A DNA stretch of 64,000 nt from Glandiceps talaboti (lineage: Eukaryota; Hemichordata; Enteropneusta; Spengelidae), in assembly GCF_964340395.1 (NCBI RefSeq), contig NC_135554.1, positions 8,715,475 to 8,779,474 of the forward strand, written 5' to 3'. Position 1 is the stretch's first letter; every line of letters begins with the position of its first letter. Both the position numbers and the translations under genes were made by a program. Of the stretch, positions 1 to 13,345 are shown in pieces. The notes below the pieces were generated by a model. It made no database searches. It was not told the origin of the DNA and was given only the letters and a program-made list of their open reading frames with translations.

Positions 1-375
1 CTCTTATACTGGGATCAGAAAGACTACTTAACAATGATAATACTACAATGCCTATTTATCCATGGATATCTTTTGTATGGAACAAACAAGCATCTAAAGA
101 ACATAATATTTTTGTAACATTTTAGTCCTCCCTCTTTTTAATTGTGAGTCTAGTCAATGTATATTTTATCATTCTAATCAGTTTTCTGTCATGTCTATAA
201 TTGTAAGACATTCTTCTATACCATTGTTGCCACGGAGACTTGAAGTTCCCTATGAGGACCACATTTGAAATAAGTGTTTTTTTAAATATTTTTTGTGTGC
301 TCTCCTTGGTGATTTTTTTATACCTTGTAGTTTGATGTATAGTTGTATAAATTATTACCTAATAAATTCAAATCA
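1..375 (+). mobile_element. Possible 3' end of a non-LTR retrotransposon
   Basis: This stretch carries no exon I can recognise. It ends in AATAAATTCAAATCAAATCAA, a polyadenylation-like signal running into short AAATC-type repeats, which is how many CR1/RTE-like elements end. The preceding sequence resembles the non-coding tail of such elements. No reverse-transcriptase codons are visible because the window starts here, so the assignment rests on the tail alone. Confidence 0.3.
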
Positions 376-989
376 AATCAATTGATACTGATTTCTACAT
401 CTACATCACTATCACTATCAGTAGCTTGAAGTGTGTCTATTGTGCCATAATATTGGTATAACATTTTTTATCAAGTTAATAATGTTAACTTCAGTTTATA
501 TGTATAGCACACGATTCCAAACTGTCCTCATAGCACTTTACAAGTAACACTCCTAGCAGAGACCTATAATGGTACAATGGACCTTTATACTTCAACTCCC
601 TGGTGCACTGAGGTCTCTCTGTCAAGATTCAGTCATTTACACAGCAACATCTCTCCTACCAGGTGTCCCAAACTATACACTACAGTTGTGTTGACTGGGG
701 CCTAATTATGGTTGAAATGTTACCCAAGAACTTTACCCATTCAAAAAACAAAAGACAGCCACATGGCTCAAACCAGCAACTAGTAAAAGATTCCAAGCCA
801 ACCACTCTAGCCATCTGACCATCATGACTCAGTAGTTATACTAGAACGTTTAAAAATAAAATAATTCAGTACATTGTAAATTGCATTGTCATTCTATCAT
901 ACAAAATGGATACAAATAAGTTTATGAAATGCTGATGTTTTGGGAAAACAATATACATGTAACTTTTTTGATTGTCAATATTTTTAATT

Positions 990-1335
990 CTGAAAGGGCT
1001 CAAGCTGAGTTTATACGTATTTGGGGCATAGTTTTTGCTGCATATTTAAAATGTACTTGTGATAGTCTATTTACTGAAGTATACTTAACCACCACTTGCA
1101 ATTGACTGAAATCTGCCCTGGTATTAAGATATAACTCATAAATGACACCATGATATAATTTTTTAAGTGCGTAAAAAAGTTGAGGAAATCCGTAATATAC
1201 AATCAACCTTTCTAACAATACTGAAGACAGTTTTAATGTGACGGCACATTGATATTACACTAGAAAAGTTTACTGGAGGGTGTATGTAAGTATTTTCACT
1301 TCAGTAATTGTTTATAACTCAAATTTTTGAAAGAG
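990..1335 (+). mobile_element. Small TIR element, family A, copy 1
   Basis: This is about 345 bp starting AAAGGGCTCAAGCTGAGTTT. Its interior (CTGCATATTTAAAATGTACTTG, then the ACCACCACTTGCAATTGACTG region) is closely repeated at 60875-61248 in the same orientation and at 26916-27272 in the opposite one. The right terminal repeat is degenerate here. There is no coding capacity, so it is probably a MITE-like non-autonomous DNA transposon. Confidence 0.65.
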
Positions 1336-1885
1336 ACTGCTGAGGGGAAAAACTAGTTGCCATTCTTTGTATCAATTACTGCTGATACATAAGTGATATT
1401 GTTAAAACTATATTAGGAGGTACATAGTTCATAAAAGGACACCTGGATTCAGTCAAGTAATGAGATTGAATATAGAACAGATAGATGACATTGAGGGCAG
1501 TGGACCAAAGTCAGCCAGTCAGCCAGCCAGTCAGTCACTAGGTAACGTGAATACAACAATGATGGAGATATCATTTTGGGTCATTTGGAAAATTTGACAG
1601 AGTGCATGTGACTCTAGACACGTGAGATAGCGTGCTAAGATGAGCTATCACTAAATACTTGATACAAACAAATGTCTCCCTCACTAACAGTGAACTCAGG
1701 TAATCTGTTAGAAATCAACCTACCTATGCATTTTTAAGCATAGATTATTCCATGTTTTTGCAATACATGAAGTAATAGATTCTGTATGGGTAGTTCACTT
1801 TCTGTCTGTAATATACTCCACCCCCTGTAACTCCCTTTAAAATTTTCTTATGCATGTTCCTTTTTGCAATTGCTGTAACACTTCA

Positions 1886-2170
1886 AGGCTCAAAATTAAC
1901 AGAAGTCCCGTGTCCACAGACTACTAATTCTTGTCAAGGGGCTACCATAATTTGCAGCTTGTACCCCACTCAGGCTATCACTGATTATGTGATGAGGATG
2001 GAATATTTATGGACATGAAAGTATTTTAATATAATAACACACATATTTCCAATAGAGGAAATCTGTTTTCAGTTCAGGAATATGGGACTACCAATTTCTT
2101 GGACTACCAATTTCTGAAATTGAATCCTGTTAGGACTACCAAAGAAAAAAAAGGTAATTTCGAGCCATGC
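1886..2170 (+). mobile_element. Small TIR element, family F, copy 1
   Basis: It begins CAAGGCTCAAAATTAACA and ends TTTCGAGCCATG, an imperfect inverted pair. The interior shares blocks with 59542-59773: the 'gctaccataatttgcagct' region, ATTATGTGATGA, and ACATATTTCC followed by CAGTTCAGGAATATG. The phrase 'ggactaccaatttct' is tandemly doubled in this copy. It is non-coding. Confidence 0.6.
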
Positions 2171-3675
2171 ACTTAGAATGTTATTACAATATGTACAGTT
2201 TTTTGACCTGGATTAAGACATATACATGGTCTTGATTTGCAAGGTTTTAATTTAAATGGGGAGAGGTCATTGGAAGAAAATCAATTCTTGTTGAACTGTA
2301 TTATTAAATGTTTATAGGAAAGTATAGATACATATCTTTGCCAATCAGTTGGAAGCTTTCAGACAGCTTCACTTATTCAAGGCTGGAGACCATGGACTAT
2401 TCTTTGTTGATCAAAACAATATGGATATCTTGAGGTAATTATTAGAAAACAATACAGGTATCTTGAGATAATTTTTAGAAAATATATGTAGTCGTGAAAT
2501 TGTCTAACATTCCAACCCTCTAGCAACTCAAACTCAAAACACTACTAGGATTCAAGATTGTCAATCTATCAAAAAAGTACACAGCCATAAAACTGTCAAC
2601 CCACTCACTCAACTTAGATTCCAAACTATTGTAGAACTGTACAATCATAAAACTATCCGACACCCCCTCCCCCTACCCAACCCTCTAGCGAGACTAAAGC
2701 TCCAACTTCATGATACATTTTATAGAAACTGTAAACATTGCTGTCAGCATACTATTAGTGGTTTAACGTCCTCTACTGTTTACTCCCTAATTTAAACTTG
2801 TTATCATAAAACCTGTACTGTAGGCATTGTTCTAATGACTGGACTATAGACTGATAGACTCTGATTACACAGTTGTCAGTTAACTATTAATGTTATTGTT
2901 ATCACTATTTATCTATTGTTTTACTAAAATTGCACTGTAACTAGGTGTACAACCACTGCCCTTGGACTTTGATTTTTTTTCTCTCTCTCTACATTTCATC
3001 ATAACTGTGTCATTGAAAATCTTAGTACGCTGTCAATAGCATCAGAAGTTCAAGTGTAGATTTACATACAGTGTGTAGACAATTGACAGTGTTATGACAA
3101 GGTCAATGTTACTGTCTATTATAATTTATTACATTTTTTACTTCATTTTAGTGGCATTGATATTTTTGTTATCAGGATGAGAGGTTCAAAAATGACATGT
3201 TTGTGACAAATTTAGAAAAAAGCAGGGATTTGTGCATTTGGTGCAATACAGGGTTTTAAAGATGAAATATGTGCATCTACGTACAGGACAGTAAATGCCA
3301 CTTTGTCATATGCGCTCACACACAGATTATGTCAGGACAGTTTTGGTAGGGTTTCAGGAGACTTCTCGTAGGTGTCCAAAGTCTTAGAGACCTCATAAGT
3401 GCACTAAGTCAGCATGGTTTCAGGAGGATTTAGGAGACTTTTTCATAAGTTTGTTTTTTCAAGACAGATTCTCAAACCTTCTATAGGTGTTCTAAGTCAT
3501 GACAGTTTTGTAAAGAGTGTCAGGATGTGTTCGTATTTACAAGTACATTAACCGTTCTGACTTGAATAGTTAGGAGGTTATTCCATGTCATGTAAACAGG
3601 GTTAATGTCTTTTTACAGCAAGGTATTTATGTATATAGTGTTATAAATGATAATGATGTGTAATGAGATACGTAC

Positions 3676-4556
3676 CGGTTTATCTATGGTGAAGTTACCA
3701 CATGCCACTAGTTTGAAGGGGTCATAAGTGCTTAATTTAGAATACTTTGGTCTGGATCTGAAATGACAAAAATCAAACATACATAAACATACATAGATGG
3801 CTGGTGTTTGAATTGTCTTTCTCTCCGTGTAAACTGTTTTATTTTATATTTCAGATGAGATGCTCCACAGAAAGGGTAGAATAGTTTATACACAATGGTG
3901 TTGTGTGATTGGGCGAAGTGAAAATAATGATACAATACATTTCGTATGTGGCCTTTTTTATTCCATGCCTTACAGAAATAAGATTTCTTAGTGAATTTCT
4001 CTGTGTAAACTTTTGCTGTTATGTTCCTATTTTTTTTCCCCCCAAAAAAAACGTGTATAGCTCGTATGAAAACTTCGTGAAGGACACACTATTTCCTTTG
4101 GAACGAAGAGAGCCCTCTATGGTGAAAAGAGGGCAGACACTTCATCACAAGAGGGCGGTATAACTACTGTTACTAACCTTGCTGATTTGCCAGTACTGTC
4201 ATCATATTGCACTATATCATCATGGTCAATGGTTTGTCCTTCTGCATCAGACGCATCAATCCAGTTACCGTATCCATCACGGATTTTCCTCTTCCGTGGT
4301 CGCTAAAAAAAGAAACAAATTGACGAGATGAACAAATCCCCCATAATTTCTACTCATACATACAATTTTACAAATTCAAATTCAAATTAGTAGAATTGAA
4401 AGTTCAAAGATAGTTATCAAAATTAATACTATATGTATGTCACTGAGTTACTTACCATGGTTTGTAACCGTACAGCTTGATACGCCAGCAGTTCATCTTT
4501 AGAGAGAGTTTTTCTACCTGAAGTAGGTGCTGCTCTTGTTGCTCTGTATGGATTAT
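3676..4556 (-). CDS. MYSM1: MYSM1 exons 12-14 (last visible exons)
   Basis: Exons 4556-4456, 4302-4178 and 3757-3676 encode a coiled [14 protein letters not shown] segment, a basic [19 protein letters not shown] segment, and a [16 protein letters not shown] segment. They match the region linking SWIRM to MPN in vertebrate MYSM1. The last donor, AAACCG|GTACGT, shows that the gene continues to the left. The intron 3758-4177 contains an unrelated chance ORF on the plus strand. Confidence 0.88.
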
Positions 4557-7479
4557 CTAGTGGTAAACAAATAAATATGTACACTTATAAGCCATTCCAG
4601 ACAAACTGGAAATTGAGAATACAGCGCCCTCACACAAACTGGGGGTATCATCACCTCATAGTACCGTTTCTTAAGAGCTTTGTCCCTTGGTATTCTGTAG
4701 AAGTGTAAATCAGGGATGTTTTTCATATTGTTCAGACATCAAGGAAAGCAGCAGTGCTCTATGATTAACTGAGTAACTTATACCGTGTATACCCCAAGGT
4801 ACACACAGACAGGAAGTAGAGCGCCACTATGGCAAATTTCTGTATTGACAAGCCTTTATGGAACAAACTGGTGGGTTGGAGCTTACTTAGTCTTGATGCC
4901 AACATGGTATCGAATCATTTCAAACCTCGTCTGGTGAAATAACGCAATCATAAACCAAAAGTTGTTCATGCAAATGAGTAAACCCCTAACTGTTAGAATT
5001 CTGAGATTAATTAACAAAGACATAATGTTAATGACTGCTTTGGTGGCTGTGGATGAATTCTCAATTTCATTGACATCCATCTCAGGACTTCATTGAGCTA
5101 GTATGAAAGAGAGGTCTCGTAAGATTTGATGAAGGATGACACTAGACTATGAGTCTAGCAACATTAACATAATTAGTTTGACTTACCAACATTAAAGTTA
5201 ATAGCTCCAGTATGTTGTAAGTATTCATGTATTCTACTGATACAGTTGACATCACCACAATTCTTTAGTCCTGGTCTTACGGATGTCTTGGTCAGGTACG
5301 ATGGCTTGATTTTATCCCTGTCAACATCACCATATATTATAGGGAATTATATGAACACTGGGAATAACTAGGAAACTTGGGAAGAATTTTTACCTACTCA
5401 TTGCCCTTAGCAGAACATACATATATTGTGGGAATCCTGGTAAAATAACGAGGGAACTTAGGAATTTACATACTTACTGCCTTTCAGAACTCTAATAGGG
5501 AATCTTGGTGGAATAAGTGTGGAACTTTGGTACATTTTACCAACTTACCATCCTTAGCAAAACACTATCAGGAAACCTTGGTAAAATAACTGAGGAACTC
5601 AGGTAGATTTCACCTACTTCCCACCCTTAAATTTAAAACACTAGTAGGGAACCCTGGTAAAATAACTGGGGAACTCAGGTACACGTTACCTACTTCCCAC
5701 CCTTAGAGCAGTGGTAGGGAAGCCTTAAAAATAACTGGATAACTGAGGTATTAAAATTTCACCAATATAAAAAAACTAACATTACCTTAGTTTCAAAGCT
5801 ATCTTCATGCAAAAAGATGGACATGGGTTTCCAAAAAAACGAGTTAAGTATTCAAATCTTACCAAGAATCTAAGATAAAATTCCTGATTTTCATGTATCT
5901 CTGAGGTGTTTTCATTGGTCGACCATCAAAGAACTCAGAGTGTGCTGACCTCTCAGCATCTGTTATCACATTTCTATCCATAAACATTTCTTCAGTAGCC
6001 CTTGGTATGTGAGCCCACGGATCTAAAATCAAATCCAAAGAAGGTACACATCAGAGATATGCTGACTGAGGAAAAGACCATGGGGGTTTATGTGGATTGA
6101 TACATTATGTAGACATTAGTTCATCTCTTATAACATAAAGTTTTCATTTTGACAAACTTTCTTCTGAAAATTTGAGGAAGAATGGCAACACTTGTGTAAT
6201 ATAGCTGTGCAACAAAATGGAATTGTTCACTAGCCTTTCTGATAATGTTCTATGCTAGGTTTTACTATTAGATATTATTCCCCATACTTTTCTTCGTACA
6301 GCCAAGGAAAATATGAGTGACCTAAGGGGCCTTTGTCACTATGAGTAGCTACACAAGTAGTGACACCTCTCAGGTCAAGAGTATTTTCTGGTTGAATGAA
6401 GAAAAATATTGGAGAATAACATAATTATAGCAGCATCAGTAATATCAAAGAAGAATCGGGAAAAGTAATGACAAATTTAAATGTTTTGACTCATATTTCC
6501 AACACAGCATAACCAATGATGTAGACACGGATTGTCACGATATAGACACACATTGTCGTGACGTAGAATGACCAGAGTATATATTCCATATTTTGTTCAA
6601 TCTTCCTTGGGCAAGGTATAATACAATTTAATTTCCTACTTGACTATCTATCTGATAATGTTCTATTCTATGCTGAACAATAAAAATACATTTTTCACTT
6701 ATTACTAATATTAGTATTGGAAATTTCTACTCAGTGATGACAAATTTCTTGGAAGAAAATTCCTCATTGAAGTTTTTCCTTGCCTACCTGATAATGTTAG
6801 AACTACACTAGACTGAAGAGTAAACTTGAATGTTTTACTTGCCTTCCTGATAATATTCTTTGCTAGACGGTAAACTGAAGAGTAAACCTTAATTTTTTAC
6901 TTGCCTATCTGCTACAGAAGACTAAACAATAAACTTTCATAAATAAAATTGTAGAAGAGGAAAAAAAACCCTTTGAATTTATGACAAGTCTGTCTGTTTC
7001 AATTCTAACACCAGTGTTCCTTCAAATGGACACATGGACAAAATACATTTTAAAAATTTCATTTATACATCACCTGATTTCTCATCTTCATAATTTTCCT
7101 TAATAAACGTCACCAAGGTATCATTTTCAAAATGTTCCTGAGTTGTGGGCACATAAAGTTCATCACTCTCAACACCAAGTGACTTGTCATCGTCATAACA
7201 ACTATCATCACCATCACTATCTTCATCTTGAAATTTCCCACATTCTGCTGGGTCCCTTGGTGAATAATTCACATGTCCATGGCAACCACCATCATCTCCA
7301 ATTTCAACACCAATTTTGTTGATATCAATATTTTCCGAGAGAAGTGTTTTCACCTTTTGTTCATCATTGGCCTCATAATGAGTTTCTTCAGATTCAAGTG
7401 TTGGTTTCTCTATACGTGTATCCAGACTGTCGTAGAGGGTAGTATTGCTTGTAAAATATGTTAAGTCAGATTCCTTCAT

Positions 7480-7527
<48 letters not shown>

Positions 7528-10500
7528 GTCGTCATCATCATCATCATCGTCATCATCATCTTCATCTTCATTACTATTTGAATTGTCTGTGTCACTGATT
7601 TCATCATCTGTACTGTAATCAGGTTCTTCAGCTGACTTTAATAATGTTGAATAGATTGTTTCTGGTGACAAACTACTACCTATGAGAGACAGAGATTAAA
7701 AACAACTTTATTGTCTTCACCACTAAATCATAATCATCCCCATCACCACCACTATCACTACCAACATTCCACTACCACTATGAACACTATTACCACCGCT
7801 ATCACCACCACAACCACCATCACCACCATCAACACCACCACCATTATCTCTACCACCACCACCAACACCACAATCACTATCACCACTACATCCACCACCA
7901 ACACCATCACCACCACCACTATCACCATCATCATTACTACCATCACCACAACCACCACCAACACCACCCCCACCATCAGTCCTATCCCTACAACCACCAC
8001 CACCACCACCATAACTACCACTATCACTACCATTCCCATGACTTTCTACCACCACCACCACCACCACCACCACCACCACCACCATAACTACCACTATCAC
8101 TACCATTCCCATGACTATCCCTACCACCACCACCACCACCACCACCATAACCACCACCACCACTACTACCACAATCACTATCACTACCACCTGATATACC
8201 CACCTTTCAGAAGACTACCTCCATTAATCCCACTCTCATCCTCTCCATCAATATCAACCTCAATTTCTTCCTCTTCCATCTCATTCGCTGCATCTTCCAC
8301 ATCCTTCTCTTCATCTTCCCACTCAGTATTTGGTAGTACATCTCCTACACATATAGGTTGATGTCTAAGTAACTCAGAATCAAAGTTGATGGTAGCCACT
8401 ACATCCTCTTCGACACTGGTAGTGTTCATTAGATCATTTTTATCTCGCTTTGAATGTTTTTCCAGTTTAGTCCCAGTTTTGGGACTTTTTGAATTTTTCC
8501 CTTTAAAAGGAGACCTTTTGATAACAGTCTTCTTCTGAGTTGTTTTCTTCGGTATAGTATTTATCGTTGGTGTTGCCGTAGTAACTGCAGCTAATGCTGC
8601 TTCCTGGCTGTCAATGTCATTAATATTAACAGGTTCAAGATGAGGTTCCATACCAGACATTACATTTTGTAGAACTACGGTCTCAACTTTGTCCTGTTCT
8701 CTTGCCTATAGAAAGATAAAAATAGAATGAATGAATGAATGAATGAATGAACAAGTGAGTGAGTGAGTGAATGAATGAATGAATAAGTGAATGAATGAAT
8801 GAATGTATAAGTGAATGAATGAACACGTGAATAAGAATGAATGAATGTATAAGTGTATGAATGAATAAGTGAATGAACAGTTAAGTGAATGAATGAATGA
8901 ACAGTTAAGTGAATGAATGAATGAACACATGAATGAATGAATAAGTGAATGAATTAATTAATGCTTAAGTGAATGACTGGATGACTGAATGAATGAATGG
9001 TCTGTGGTTTATCAGTATGTAAGAGGTAAATGAAATAGAATCGCTACCTGAATTTCTCACACACATTGCTTGGTCTTCAAGGGTTGATTGGAGAAAACAA
9101 GATGGCCTTTGTATAAATAGCTCGTCCTTTGCCTGATTATACTGATAGAGGGCGCTATAACACTTGTTGGTTGTATGGGATGATAAGACTGTATTGCAAA
9201 CACATCAAATAAAGTGAAATGTTATGAATTATTCCACTAAGACACTCACCTTGACCTTGAAGTATTGGTTAGCATAGTTTTTCACTTGTAGAGTTGTCCT
9301 GGTACGTATCAACTGAGCAATTCTGGTCCAACTTCTACCATAAATTTCCTACATGCACACAAAAAATAAAGAAATCATTTCTCAACTGTCAGAAAAACGG
9401 AAGGTGTGAATTCTGTTTGGTCACTTTACAACAAGAAATTGCTTCAACATGTCACAAACTGCAGCAGTGACAACAAAATATTCAATTTCTTGGTCGACAC
9501 CATAACTTCTGTTCCACGTACTACACATGCATTACTATAGGCGCACATGAAAATAAGTCTACCTTCCTGTTCTTTTTTGACCCTCTGGCATGATGTGAAA
9601 TACTATTTACAGGTACACATGTAATGAGAATAATGTGCAAGTAAACTTACCATCCCTTGTTCAAATATGGATTTTTCTTCATCCGTCCATGGCATTTTAT
9701 GGGAAGGTAGTCGGTTGGCCCTGACAAAACAAATATCGGATTGGATTGATATTTCTGTATGTGGTTTTTAACAAATCACTTAATGGGAGAATGATTTTAA
9801 GGAAATTGGTCATTTTATCTATGAAATCTGTGACAACCTATGATATTAAATTCACACAAGTAATTCTTACCTGTATCCTGAAAACAGTGGCTTCCTTCCT
9901 CTGCTTTTAGAACTAAAAGGTGAGGGAATGACAGAAGTTATTTTATTTGCAGGAATACATTATCCTTAATTTTAGTAATCTATAGAAATTCATAACACAT
10001 CTTGTTTATATAGCAATTTTCACCATGTCAATCATCACCACAGTGACCACCACCACCAGTGGTGACCACTTACCACCACCATCACTACCACCAGTGACCA
10101 CCACCACCAGTGGTGACCACTTACCACCACCATCACTACCACCAGTGACCACCACCACCACCACAACCACCACCAAATACACACACACACTTACCTGCTT
10201 GGTTTGTTTGATGTGGAGGTTTTAGGTTTATCAATTACAGGTTTACTCTCCTCTGCTGGTATGCTACGTCCTTGGAAATATAATCTAGAATCTACGTCAA
10301 GGAAATTCCATGGAATTGGTCACCTACTTCTACGGTAGTTCTCATCAAAGATAATAACTGGATGAGAGTACTACCAACAATACATACCTACATACATCTA
10401 CACACAGTATATTCTACGATATTAAGATGTAAACAAGTTATTTCGCTTTGAAGACCTCCTTGAATTGCTGTAATTAGATTCCCTAATATTTGTCTTCAAT

Positions 10501-13290
10501 CGGCCAAGAAAATAAAAGTGACCTAAGAAGTCTTTGTCACTAAAAGTTGCTAGAGGAGTAGTGACAACCCTTAGGTCACAAGTATTTTCCGGCTGAATGA
10601 AGAAAAATATTGGAGAATAACATAATTATACCAGTGCCAGTAATATCAAAGAAAAATCAGGGGAAAATAATGACAATTTTGAACATTTTGACTCATATTT
10701 CAAACACAGCAGAACAAGTGATGTGGACAAGCATAATATTGTCATGACATAGACTTGCATTGTCATGATGTAGAATGACCAAAGTATACATATATGTTCC
10801 ATATTGTTTGTTCTAAATGGCTAATGCATGGTATAATACAATGGTACAGTACATATATTTCAAAACACATATTTTAAGGATACTCTTCTTCCAGTAACAT
10901 CTTCTCTATTGTCTCTCTACTTTTATCATCCATATCATCTTGAAGAGACCAAGTCTGCAAAAGACAGTTTAATAATCCTTAAGTGGTTAACTAATACTAG
11001 TCAATGATAGAGCATGAAAATACTGATAAGTGTAACTCTACACAGTGCCTTCCCTAGAGCTTGTACTTAAAGGGGAATGCCACTCCAGGAAATAAAGACA
11101 TTTTCATAAAATATGGGTTCTGGAATATTTCAGGATTTTACATCACCTGCAGTTACTTGCGATTTCAGAGAAACATCAATTTGATCTATTGCGTTTATAG
11201 GGTATCTTAGCTAGGGGCTATTGCATCATGGGAATCAGCAGAAATAATGTAATCAATGGTTGCACACTGAATATTCATGAGCACAAAAACACTCTACACT
11301 TCAGTGTAAAACACATCATGAATATTCAGTGTACAACTGTTGCATACATTATAAAATTTATTTCTGCAGACTCCCATGATGCAATAGCCCATTAAAGGCA
11401 TAAGATCAACTTGATGTTTCTCTGAAATCACAAGCAATTGTAGGTGATGTAAAATTATGAAATGACTCGCTAGCACCCATAGTTTATGAAAATGTCTCTA
11501 TTTCCTGGAGTGGCATTCCCCAGTAATAGTACAATGACTGACAGTATCCTGGTTTACATCCTTCAAGGAATGACGCACACACTCCCCTTCGTAGAGAAAG
11601 CTGAAAAATACCCAGCATGGTGACTTCAATTATGCTCTAGGGTAGTTTGATGTCAGTCAAGCAAACATCGTAATAACAGACCTTCCTATGACTGCCAACC
11701 AAGAAATTGTGTGTTGGTGACCTATCTACAAGAAAGTATAAGCTAGTACTAGTAGTCCTGAGTGAAAGACATATAATATATACATTGTACATGCACCTTT
11801 CAGCAAACAGTTGCTGTCCATGAACTCAATGCAAGTCTTTTGATTCATGCATGTGTATAAATTGTTGGGTGAAAATGGAACAACAATATTTTTACATGTA
11901 AATACTTGTCTTCTTCATCATACATATCTGCAGAAATACTGTCAGACTCACAAAGTTACATTAGAGTCCCTTTAAGTTTTCTTATGTACATGTACATGTA
12001 CAATCCTATTTCAAATTATGAAAGTTATTTTTCAAAGAAATTGACCTTTATTTTATATATAGTATAGCAAATGTGAACAATCGTCATGTACCAAGCATAC
12101 CACAGACAAAGATACATCTGAGGGCATGCCATCAAGAAAGCCTTAGCCTGGTTGGCTAATCATTTGGTTCATTGCAGCTCAGCAGAGTGGTTAAAAACAG
12201 GATACACACAACATGCAAAGGATATCTTATCTGTTCAAGATACACTTTCATTTGTCAAGTGAAGATCAACACTCATCAGATATACCGGTAATCACAAACT
12301 AAAGACTTCCAACTATACATGTATGCATTTACTTGCAGTATAAAGTTAATCTGTCATTGTATCATAGACTGCAATAAAAAAGTTTGTATGGTGTAGACTT
12401 ACTGGTTCTTGCTCCAATAGCCATGGTGGATCAGAAAACTCTGACAGTAAGTTTGTACTGGACGATGGTGGAACATTTGGATCAGAGTGTAGATCTAAAC
12501 TACTGACCCTGAAAAAAAGTAACAATGAAAAGTAAGTTGGTAATACATAATGGAATAGTCTAGATCTACCTGTGGTGTCAAATCATCTCTTTACCCTATC
12601 TAGCTCAATGAGAAATCATGAACAAAACGTTGTTCATGTAAATGAGTAAATTCCCTGAGAAAGATGAACCTTGTTTTGATGGTAATGTTATACTGGCATT
12701 GATCAGCATGTAGATCTGAACGGATGACTGTATAAAGCAACACAAGATAGTTACAACTCATGAAATAACACCGGTGTCCCTACATTGTACATTAAGCAAA
12801 CACATCGGTATTTCTTCATTAGTTGTATCATAACTTACGGGTAGTTTCTGGTGCTTGATAAAGTAGCAAAACTGTATTAATGTGGTGAGTGGATCCAGTA
12901 TGTTGAGACTGGCTAAACTCAGGGGTATCTGTCATTACATCAAGTGTTTTAAGTGGCTGAAAAGTGTGCTCATCAAGGTATACTTGTTAGCATTAGTATT
13001 AGCATTAGCCATTGTCCTCTTACAAGCAATATATATATATTGTAAGAGGTCAATGGCTATGATGTTGACTGTGGTCTTATACAGTAGTGTTGTTGTTTTT
13101 TATTTTCATACACACCATAGTCTTAGTCTCTTCCACTCTCTACTAAATTATTACACTTTGTGAAAGTGAAAGTGACTAACATTTTGTGTTAACGTGTGTC
13201 TGACTGTACAAGTGTACCATTGTACCACCACCACCACGTACTATTGTTCTTTATGAATACCAGATAACAATGTACATGTGATAAATCACT

Positions 13291-13345
<55 letters not shown>

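Larger units (their letters stand above)
376..3675. other. Non-coding stretch, probably MYSM1 intron, with repeat relics
   Basis: This probably lies inside the MYSM1 gene, downstream of its last visible coding exon. I searched the minus strand for the expected MPN/JAMM exons (the HxHP...SxxD motif and flanking sequence) and found none. It contains two small transposon relics (990-1335 and 1886-2170), a diverged local duplication near 2390-2470 (two copies of ATATCTTGAGGTAATT-like sequence), and loosely repeated 'caggag/ctaagtca' blocks at 3330-3540. Confidence 0.5.

Noticed and set aside
7711-8361. 216-residue plus-strand ORF rich in Thr and His
   Set aside because: It is the translation of the CAC/CAT repeat and then the antisense of MYSM1 exon 8; composition alone keeps it open.
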